Positions 56,821 through 64,000 of a DNA stretch of 64,000 nt are shown here, one piece after another. Source of the DNA: Conus ventricosus (Eukaryota > Mollusca > Gastropoda > Neogastropoda > Conidae); NCBI GenBank assembly GCA_018398815.1, contig CM031615.1, positions 58,276,985-58,340,984 of the forward strand. Direction: 5' to 3'. The notes beneath the pieces are model-generated. The model worked only from the letters and a program-made list of their open reading frames with translations. It made no database searches and was not told where the DNA came from. The position numbers were made by a program, and so were the translations under genes. Numbering within the stretch: position 1 is the first letter of the stretch; each line of letters starts with the position of its first letter.

Positions 56821-57495
56821 TTGGGTTCTATAGGGAGTTTGTTCCAAATTTCGCAGCAATCACAAGTCCTCTCAGTGATTTGGTCAAGGCAGGGAAACCG
56901 GCAGTGGTCGAGTGGTCAGAACGCTGCAGAGCAAGCACTGCAGACAGTGTTGGAAAGACTAGGTTCCCGTCCCATCTTGAAGCTACCAGATATGTCCAAA
57001 CCATTTTTGTTGCGGACAGATGCATCAGGCGGTGGAATAGGTGCAGTATTGTTGCAGGAGCATGAAGAGGTCGAGTTTCCTGTGAGATATGCTAGCAGGA
57101 AGTTGACAAAGTGTGAAGAAGGGTACGCAACGGTGGAGAAGGAGTGTTTAGCCGTTGTGTGGGCCGTGCAGAAGTTCCACAAATACTTGTATGGGAAAGA
57201 GTTCGTGATAGAGACAGATCATCAACCACTCAAATTCCTGCAGGAGGCGCAGTTGAAAAACAGCAGGGTTCTGCGTTGGGCAATGGCACTGCAGCCCTAC
57301 AGGTACCGAGTGCAGTACATTCCCGGTCGACAGAATGTCGGAGCTGGACTATTTAAGCCGTGTAGTCTAGCAAGCTGCAACTCAGAGGAAGTCAGTCATA
57401 TCCGGGGTGCTTTGTTGATAATATGTGTTGATTACAGTTATGTTGATTGGATATGGGTTCATTCCCAGTTGGCTATGGTTCATATTTTTGTGTGA
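56821..57495 (+). pseudogene. RT remnant and RNase H of LTR element
   Basis: The start (SIGSLF..., with GFIGFYREFVPNFAAITSPL visible in a neighbouring frame) is only the end of the RT; its palm with the catalytic YVDD-type motif is missing. RNase H is well kept: FLLRTDASGGGIGAVLLQE (first Asp), ATVEKECLAVVWAVQKF (Glu) and FVIETDHQPLKFL (Asp). At the last motif an extra G turns the expected GADYLSR-type ending into GAGLFKPC, a frameshift near 57,347. Confidence 0.88.
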
Positions 57496-57902
57496 GATTT
57501 GTTCATGTAAATGTAGTTATGCTTGGAGCATACAGTCGCTTGTGTAGTGATGCATTATTTGCAATAAGTGAGGATGGAGATTCCTCAGTGAAGTGTCATG
57601 GATCGTGATCATATTATATTGTGCTTTTCATAAGAATTGTGAAGAGAAGATATGGCAAATCCGCAGGTAGGGGGATTGCATAAGTGCGCACAGAGGTCGT
57701 TATAAAATGAGTCGGAATAACGCAAGAGTGCACGTCAATGATAACTCATTGGAGTGGTATTCACTAATGATATATGTTATAATTTGTAAACCGGTTGTTG
57801 TAAAGTATTTTTCAAACTTTGCACGTGTAGCTGTGGGTCAGCAAATTCGGTTGTTGTCTTTTTTGTACCGTTGTTTTGAGACAATGCGGAGCATGGTCTT
57901 TT
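57496..57902 (+). other. 3' untranslated part of LTR element
   Basis: No envelope-like ORF is visible between RNase H and the polypurine tract. A 92-codon ORF at 57,707-57,985 runs into the LTR and shows no family resemblance. Confidence 0.7.
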
Positions 57903-57915
57903 GCAAGGGGGAAAT
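57903..57915 (+). other. Polypurine tract
   Basis: GCAAGGGGGAAAT lies directly before the TGTCACGG start of the 3' LTR, where plus-strand synthesis is primed. Confidence 0.8.
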
Positions 57916-59346
57916 TGTCACGGTCAAAATAACTCAACCAAATTCGTGGTCAATCGCCACCAGCCCAGTTGGACTTAAGCTCTAACGCAAATATTCTGGG
58001 CGTCAGGCGGACGGCCCATGGTTCGGATCCAGGCAATTAAGCAAAGGGGGAGGCTAATCCTCATCCTCCACAGAGACGGTCTGTCCAACCAGCCGGACTA
58101 AATAGCTGACCGACGCATTCACTGTCGCCTCAGCCAATTAAAGGCTATTTTTAGCTCTCGTGGAGACAGCACTGTCTGCTAGACGGACTAAGACGTCTGG
58201 CCCAATGTCTCGATTGGTCTGCCAGCCAACGTCTTGGAGCCTACCCAGACTCATCTAGCCAATTTAGAGTGACCAGTGTCCACGACTTAAGCCACACGGC
58301 GCCAGTTAAGTAGGGAAGGGGGGAAGGTAGTGTGTGGTGGGGGTGAAATCTAGCTAATCAATTAAATGACCAATTGACCACCACAGAGAGTAAGGTGTGT
58401 AGGCGTGACTGTCATGATTTGAATATCCAATGGAATTAGAGGGAGATAACTTCGGGTAAAAATACTGACCAATGGTACTCGCCCTTTTTGGACAGATCGG
58501 AACACAATAAGAAGGATGTGAGAGTGAGAGAGAACGGGAGAACGAGGGGAGGAACGAACAGAGAGACAGAGAGAGAGAGGTCTGAGTGTAATCTCTGAGG
58601 AGAGAAAAGCAGAGAGATGAGGGGAGGAGAGAAGAGAACCAAGTTGAGAGATTAGCACGAGATAGTCTGCAGAGGAAGGACTTAGGAGAGATGTGGAGAG
58701 AGTTGCTAACTAATGAAGAGGAAAAGAAAGAAGAAAAAAAAAAAAGAAAAGAAAAGCAACCATGTCCATTTGATAAGAGCAGACTAGAAGAGAGAGAGAG
58801 AGAGAGAGTGCAATGCGTTAATGCAGGAAGAAAGAAAGGAGAACAGATCGATGTTGATAGTCACTGTTCTATCTTCACTGGGGTTCGACCTCATACTTGG
58901 CCAGCGCCACTTTCATCGACAGACCAACGCCAGTGCCAACAGTCTCACCTGACCAGGCGCCAGCAGACCAAGACCAGTGCCAGCAGTTGTGTCGTGCTTG
59001 TGAAAGTGACAGTGAAAAGAAAGAAAAAAAAAGAAAAGAAAAGACAGTGATTCGTGAATAGTTAAGATCACCTGGCCAGGTAAAGTAGAAATCTATTTAT
59101 ACCCGGGTTAGTTAATGATGTTTTAGACAAATGATTTTGTGAAGTTCAGGAAAGAGAGAATGTTTTATTTTGTTTGATTCCATATGCATTGATGGTTCGT
59201 TTTATGAACATGTGTAGTAAAGTTATAGACTTTACTAGTGGTTTGATGTGACGAATGCATGATATATGAATGAGATCGTAAGCAAGCTGTGAGTGTGTTT
59301 GGGCTGTGCGCTAGTCCTTCCTCCACTGACATCACCGAGGTTGACA
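57916..59346 (+). repeat. 3' LTR
   Basis: 1,431 bp and almost identical to 52,367-53,797. It ends GGTTGACA followed by the CAATG target duplication. Most differences from the 5' LTR are single-base indels in homopolymers or in an AG repeat. Confidence 0.95.
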
Positions 59347-59351
59347 CAATG

Positions 59352-59777
59352 GCTTTCAGATTTTTGTGAAATCTTCATTGCGTATTGTAATTACGAACTG
59401 AAATAGATCGCTAGTATTGCCTACCAGCTGTGGCTTAACATTTTGTGCAGTATTTGTATCCACTCTGTCAAAAATATGCATTAAAAATGAATGCGCCTCT
59501 TCTTTCGAGTTGAAAAACACAGCAAATTATCTTTATGAATAAAATGAAGTAAACAGTTTTAATTGTGACTAATGTGTAACAAATCTGAATTAAAATGATA
59601 CTTGTAAATTCACATAACCTTATAAATGAAATCTGTCAACCATCTTGTATGCATTTCTCTTTGCATACAATGCCACATTGTTTTTTTGCGAATAATTTTA
59701 TGGCCAGTTGATTGTGACCATTACACACATATTCCTACCCACCCACCCCTACACACACACACACACAAACACATTAA
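59352..59777. other. Region 3' of the dystroglycan-like gene
   Basis: AT-rich, probably the 3' UTR on the - strand. It contains a short CACACA run at 59,751-59,766. A TTTAAT word near 59,553 (ATTAAA on the - strand) is a possible but unproven poly(A) signal. Confidence 0.5.
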
Positions 59778-60525
59778 TCAAACCGATGTTGTACTGAAAT
59801 AGGGTGGAGGCACACTAATATTAGGCGGCGTCTCTTCATTCCGATCATTCCAGTAACTGGGAGGCCGCGATCGTCTGGGAATCGAATCAAAGTTGTTGAA
59901 TATCACCGTCACCGGCCTGGAGTCTGTCAGCTCATCATCAAACGTGTAACTGTTCGGCCGATTGCGACTCAGCGACCCAGACAGTCGATAGTGATCATAG
60001 GGGGTGTGGGAACGGCTGCGAGGAAAAGAGCCCGTCTCCCTCTCCCCGTCATACGGCACGTTTCTGGGCTTCTTCGGCCTGGCACGATACGCCTCAGCGT
60101 TGGGGAGGTCATTCTGCAGCATCACAGGTCGTCGCTCGACCGCGTACACGTCTTTATTTGCACTGTGCATCATTCCTCGATGATGACATCTGTACACCAG
60201 TAACACCACAATGATGATCAGCAGTAGCAGCAGCAGCGCGATCAACACAGGAAGAATCACTTCCGTCACCAGATCCGAACTGGATCCTCTGACAGGTTTC
60301 ACGGTTGCCGCGGTGCTGAGTGTCGGTTCGTCTGTGGTGGTGAGGACGGTCGGCGACGGGTGCTGATACAGACACACTCCCTCCAGTTGGTAGCGGATGT
60401 GTAGCAGGCGTAACTTCCGGCCAATGTGGCGTTTGAAGGCACTGCGGACTGATCCGTTCCGTCGGACCATGCGACGAAGCAGATGGTGAATGGTTTCATT
60501 CCAGCATGATGACCCACTGAGAGAG
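59778..60525 (-). CDS. DAG1: Dystroglycan-like last exon: stalk, membrane segment, PPxY tail
   Basis: Acceptor TGTTCCCAG on the - strand, stop TGA at 59,778-59,780. It encodes the end of the SEA fold (SGSSCWNETIHHLLRRMVRR, FKRHIGRKLRLLHIRYQLEG, VCL), where the Cys pair parallels that of vertebrate dystroglycan. A Ser/Thr stalk follows, then the membrane helix VILPVLIALLLLLLIIIVVL, YRCHHRG, ERRPVMLQNDLP (compare IKKGVPIIFADEL), Arg/Ser-rich sequence, and PPSYW and PPPYF. Confidence 0.8.
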
Positions 60526-61106
60526 CTGGGAACAAAACAAACAAACAAAATAAGTAAACAAAAAAAATCATTCTGCGACTTAAGACTTAGCAGTCGTCAT
60601 ACTAGTGCATGTGTGTATGGGTGGATGTGTAGATGCTTGTGTATTCCCATGGATGTGCATGTGTGTATGGGTGGATGTGTAGATGCTCGTGTATTCCCAT
60701 GGATGTGCATGTGTGTACACCTGTATTTGTGAAAACACCTTTATGTATGTGTACATCTGGGCGCTTGTGTGCATGCATATGTATGGGCGCAAGTTACGCT
60801 TCCCTGACAATAGTATGACAATGAAATGCGTAACCTTAGATAGAACACCTCTTTAAATTTCTTATGTGTGGAATTTCCATGTAAGGGGTTCATAGGCATG
60901 TGGGGGTGGGGACAAATTTGTTAGCATTCTAGATCTTTATTTCCATGGCTGTAGTGCAAGTCATTTCAAGATGAAAATCTGAAATTTTCAATACCTAAGA
61001 AAAAGAAAAGGGAGAGTGTGAAGGCTGGATTAATGTTAAAGCTTCAGAAGGAAGGCTTTACAGGACAGGTGAGTGAGGAAAGTAAAACACGCATGCGCTC
61101 AAGTCT

Positions 61107-61175
<69 letters not shown>

Positions 61176-61939
61176 CAAAGATAGGAGATGTTCTTCAACT
61201 TTTCAGTCTTAAAGGGGAAAAAAGCTTCTAATCCACATGTGATGCACAGCAAATGGAACAGGAATGTGTGGGCAAGAAGAAAGGAATGCTAACAGTGTAC
61301 TGCAACCACAGCACAAACAGCTGCCTCAGAATAATATCTATCATAGCTGTCAGTCACCGAGTCAGTCCACTAGTAAACAAAAACCTGAGGATCCAAGAAT
61401 GGAATGTAAACTTCATGTGCCAATGCCAACTCCTGCTCTCATCAAATCTGCTTTCCCGTCTCTCTTATGAACAATTTTTCATTCCGCGTTTGATCAGATT
61501 CACAACCAAGCATCTCCACAATTTCATCACGTGATGATGACCCTACAAACAGCCATATCAATTCTTTCTTGAGGGTAGTTTCATGTTAGAGTGGCACCAC
61601 TGCAACACAGCTCGGTCTGGTCTTCTCAAACACAGCCACACCCCAATTTATCCTGTGGCAGCTTCAGCACCAAGAGACAGTCCACAGGGAGCACTCCAAC
61701 ATGGAAACCTTGACTAAAGCTCCATCTATTTCTGAGTTGTGTTGTAGGCAGACAGATCAGAAGCAACATCCAGCTCTATGGCCACACACACATGAACACA
61801 CATGCACATTCACATATGCACATGCACACTCTCGCTCACTCTCTCAGACACATACACACACTCGGATTCAAACACACACACACACACTCTCTTTTTCTCT
61901 CTCTCTCTCACACACACACACACTCTCTCTTTCTCTCAG

Positions 61940-61981
<42 letters not shown>

Positions 61982-62166
61982 CACACACACACCACACACA
62001 CCTGTTGGTCCAAGACAGAATGAAGGAGCCCATGCCAACGTCCACCACTGTCACATGCTGTGTCGACTCATCGCCAAAGTAACTGCCGATCTTCTTCATT
62101 AGGTTGATCATGTTGTCACGCCTGCGCATGAACTGTCCAAACTCCACGCCAAACTTCATGATGAAC
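59778..62166 (-). CDS. DAG1: Dystroglycan-family protein, last two exons
   Basis: Dystroglycan links extracellular laminin-type matrix to dystrophin at the plasma membrane. The two exons give ~302 residues colinear with the end of vertebrate DAG1: an SEA-type domain (LMKKIGSYFGDEST, VGMGSFILSWTN, NETIHHLLRRM), a stalk, a hydrophobic membrane segment, a basic stop-transfer stretch and a proline-rich tail ending VPPPYFSTTSV. Vertebrate counterparts include ITRGSIVVEWTN and the C-terminal PPPY that binds the dystrophin WW/EF region. The cytoplasmic tail is otherwise little conserved. Upstream exons lie to the right, outside what I can recognise. The DAG1 name rests on motif order, not on a search. 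Confidence 0.78.
60607..60710 (+). repeat. 50-bp tandem duplication
   Basis: Two copies of GCATGTGTGTATGGGTGGAT followed by GTGTAGATGCTTGTGTATTC and CCATGGATGT, differing by one base (CTTG/CTCG). Confidence 0.9.
61109..61170. repeat. (CA)n microsatellite
   Basis: An uninterrupted run of about 62 bases. Confidence 0.95.
62002..62166 (-). CDS. DAG1: Dystroglycan-like penultimate exon: SEA domain with Gly-Ser cleavage motif
   Basis: Acceptor TTCCTTAG (62,167-62,174), donor CAACAG|GTGTGT. It encodes FIMKFGVEFGQFMRRRDNMI, NLMKKIGSYFGDESTQHVTV and VDVGMGSFILSWTN in 165 nt. The GSFIL motif corresponds to the SEA-type autoproteolysis site that separates alpha and beta dystroglycan in vertebrates. 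It ends in phase 2. The acceptor is immediately preceded, on the - strand, by an array of near-copies of itself. Confidence 0.8.
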
Positions 62167-62695
62167 CTAAGGAACAGAAGAGAACACATACAGATAAAAC
62201 ATGGAAGCACCCGGAGACAGAAGAGAACACATACAGATAAAACATGAAAGCACCTGGGGACAAAGAGAACACATACAGATAAAACATGGAAGCACCTGGG
62301 ACAGAATAGAACACATACAGATAAAACATTAAAGCACCTGGGGACAGAAGAGAACACATACAGATAAAACATGGAAGCACCTGGGGACAGAAGAGAACAC
62401 ATACAGATAAAACATGAAAGCACCTGGGAACAGAAGAGAACACATACAGATAAAACATGAAAGCACCTGGGGACAAAGAGAACACATACAGATAAAACAT
62501 GAAAGCACCTGGGGACAAAGAGAACACATACAGATAAAACATTAAAGCACCTGGGAACAGAAGAGAACACATACAGATAAAACATGAAAGCTTCTGGGGA
62601 CAAAGAGAACACATACAGATAAAACATTAAAGCACCTGGGGACAGAAGAGAACACATACAGATAAAACATGGAAGCACCTGGGGACAGAAGAGAA
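62167..62695 (-). repeat. ~44-bp minisatellite made of a 3' splice site
   Basis: About twelve units. On the - strand each reads TTTTATCTGTATGTGTTCTC, then TTCTGTCCCCAG, then GTGCTTTCATG. The true acceptor reads CTGTATGTGTTCTCTTCTGT, then TCCTTAG|GTTCATCATG, so it is itself the last, diverged unit. The unit nearest the exon (about 62,210) has lost its AG (CTCCGG). The array is free of stops in long stretches, giving a 263-codon frame that joins the exon. Confidence 0.92.
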
Positions 62696-63182
62696 CCAAG
62701 CATGTCGTGTATCACCTTCACAGTGGACAGCATCGCCAGAATAGCGTGACACACCAAGTTGTGCAGAACAATTACTGTCAGCCCACAGCAATATAAGCAC
62801 TTCATTATTTTGACACAAAGATTTATCTGGAGCTTCAGGGCTTCGGGTGTAGAAAACATTCAGTTGTTAAGCAACTGATTCTGGCTTTAAGCAACTGATT
62901 CTGGCTGGGCTTTTTTCTTTCTTTTCTTGCAGAAAAAAGTCATTACATACAATGAGTACGCATTCACCTGTTGGAACAAGGAGGGGTTTTCTTCAGAGTC
63001 TGAAAACAGCATCACAGTGTGACTGAAAAAGATTGTTCACACAATGATTGGTCCCTGGTGAGGAGGGAAATATACATGGGGTAAGGTCCCACAGATGAAA
63101 TTTGGTCATGATATTACAGATCGCACCAGGAGAAGGGAAGGCAAAGTTTGAAGAAAACAAACTTATAAGGAAACAACATAAG

Positions 63183-63410
63183 GTGGGTGTAATGGTTGAG
63201 TGGTAAGAACACTGGCTTCTCAATCGGGGATGTGCAGGTTCGAGACCTGACTGTACCCTTTATGTGAAGAGTGGAGCACAATTTTCCCCAACTGTCAGCT
63301 CAGCTTATCTGCAAACTGCTATAAGCTGAACACGCTTTGTGCGTATGTGTGCCCACATCAGATATTGATGCCAAAGGTATCAAGACCCATGTCACCGCTT
63401 AGTGGATTAT
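63183..63410 (+). mobile_element. tRNA-derived SINE
   Basis: GTAATGGTTGAGTGGTAAGA resembles a tRNA A-box region, and GTGCAGGTTCGAGACCTGAC holds a strong B box (GGTTCGAGACC). A ~150-bp non-tRNA body follows. The anticodon stem is poor, so this is a SINE head rather than a functional tRNA. Confidence 0.7.
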
Positions 63411-63795
63411 CAGTCATAAAAATACCAAGTAGTCACCAGAACTCTGGAAGGAAGTGGTCTCACAAAGCATTGGCACTGCCCATTGACATGCCATGATGAC
63501 CACTCGCACTACAACATGAAAAAGCACAAACAAACAAACACGCAAAAAAAAGATTTGGGAACAACAAAGCTTCGACTCCAAGCAGTTTATTTCCCTATCT
63601 GGACTTCTGAAAGGCAAAGTTTGGCTGCTCTGTCTCTGTCTGTTCCAGTATGGTCTGTTTATAGTCTGTTCCATAAAGTGAAATGTTCCCTGTCATAGAT
63701 CAAACGTGTACACCCCAAAGTTAGAGCCAGTTCTTTTTCTGATCATATACCATGAGGAGCCTAGTAGTGTTGTCTTGTGAAGTAAGATGAAGAGT

Positions 63796-63798
<3 letters not shown>

Positions 63799-63858
<60 letters not shown>
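63799..63858. repeat. (CA)n microsatellite
   Basis: An uninterrupted run of about 60 bases. Confidence 0.95.
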
Positions 63859-63860
<2 letters not shown>

Positions 63861-64000
63861 CCTTCAAAATAATCTTTTGGTGAACAAAATGAGTTTGTAT
63901 TTAAATAAATCTCATGTGTTTCACAAAGGTATTTTGCATGAATTCACTAATTGTGTCCACAGTAAAAACTTCACAGGAAAGCACTCTGTACTTGTGCTGC

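Larger units (their letters stand above)
52367..59346 (+). mobile_element. Ty3/gypsy LTR retrotransposon, Gmr1-like order, internally deleted
   Basis: 6,980 bp with two 1,431-bp LTRs starting TGTCACGG and ending GTTGACA, and target duplication CAATG at 52,362-52,366 and 59,347-59,351. The interior gives gag, CCHC knuckle, protease, integrase Zn domain, integrase C-terminus and RNase H in that order. Integrase before RT/RNase H is the arrangement known for the Gmr1 group of Ty3/gypsy elements. The integrase catalytic core and most of the RT are missing and several frames are broken. Therefore this copy cannot move by itself. Confidence 0.93.
60526..62001 (-). other. Dystroglycan-like gene intron
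   Basis: Contains a 50-bp duplication (60,607-60,710), (CA)n at 61,109-61,170 and a CA/CT low-complexity tract at 61,785-62,000 that abuts the donor. No exon was recognised; ORFs at 61,253-61,534 have no family resemblance. Confidence 0.75.
62696..64000. other. Upstream flank of the recognised dystroglycan exons
   Basis: No further exon could be supported. Contains a GCAACTGATTCTGGCTTTAA-type duplication (62,870-62,905), a tRNA-headed SINE (63,183-63,410) and (CA)n at 63,799-63,858. Confidence 0.6.

Noticed and set aside
57707..57985. A possible envelope-type ORF in the LTR element
   Set aside because: It runs into the 3' LTR, has no signal peptide, membrane helix or cleavage motif, and resembles no known family.
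61908..62699. A 263-codon ORF taken as one gene
   Set aside because: Only the part 62,002-62,166 is a supported exon. The rest is the splice-acceptor array and the CA/CT tract beyond the donor.

Overview
The window is animal nuclear DNA, most likely from a mollusc and perhaps a marine gastropod. It has a large intron-rich gene with GT-AG introns, abundant microsatellites and minisatellites, and a mobile-element mix typical of molluscan genomes: a PHD-finger non-LTR element, Penelope-like elements, Tc1, a Gmr1-like LTR element and tRNA-derived SINEs. The species is inferred from general character and was not proven by any search.

Two host genes are supported. From 6,584 to 41,311 on the + strand lie 13 coding exons of INTS13/Asunder, the Integrator-complex subunit. 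They run from about residue 200 of the usual ~700 to the stop codon; the N-terminal VWA-like part must lie left of the window. Splice phases are consistent from exon to exon except in one exon (11,654-11,783), which carries a net +1 frameshift. One intron starts with GC (36,788). From 62,166 down to 59,778 on the - strand are the last two exons of a dystroglycan-family gene (DAG1-like). They hold the C-terminal SEA-type fold with its Gly-Ser cleavage motif, a membrane segment and a cytoplasmic tail with PPxY motifs. The two genes converge.

The introns are inflated by tandem arrays: a 24-bp array (11,883-14,644), a 42-bp array (22,314-23,170), a ~45-bp array (29,985-30,610), a ~65-bp array (31,360-34,770) and a ~44-bp array (62,167-62,695). 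Two of these are built from splice junctions. The 42-bp array repeats the end of an INTS13 exon together with its GTGAGT donor, and each tight unit adds an in-frame stop if read through. The ~44-bp array repeats the pyrimidine tract and AG acceptor of the penultimate dystroglycan exon. I regard this pair as the most interesting observation in the window.

Mobile elements fill the rest. 1,891-5,095 (-) is a broken PHD/endonuclease/RT retroelement. 38,978-40,025 is a DNA transposon with 5-bp duplications and a MADF-like ORF. 44,030-49,440 holds two head-to-head Penelope-like copies, one split by a Tc1 (46,029-47,567) whose empty site can be read from the sister copy. 52,367-59,346 is an LTR retrotransposon with two 1,431-bp LTRs, integrase placed before RNase H, and both integrase core and RT deleted. 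Eight copies of a short 3'-anchored element (CAGCCCTGATGTGG...) are scattered across the window, at least five of them with ~14-bp target duplications. No CRISPR array, prokaryotic operon or true RNA gene was found.
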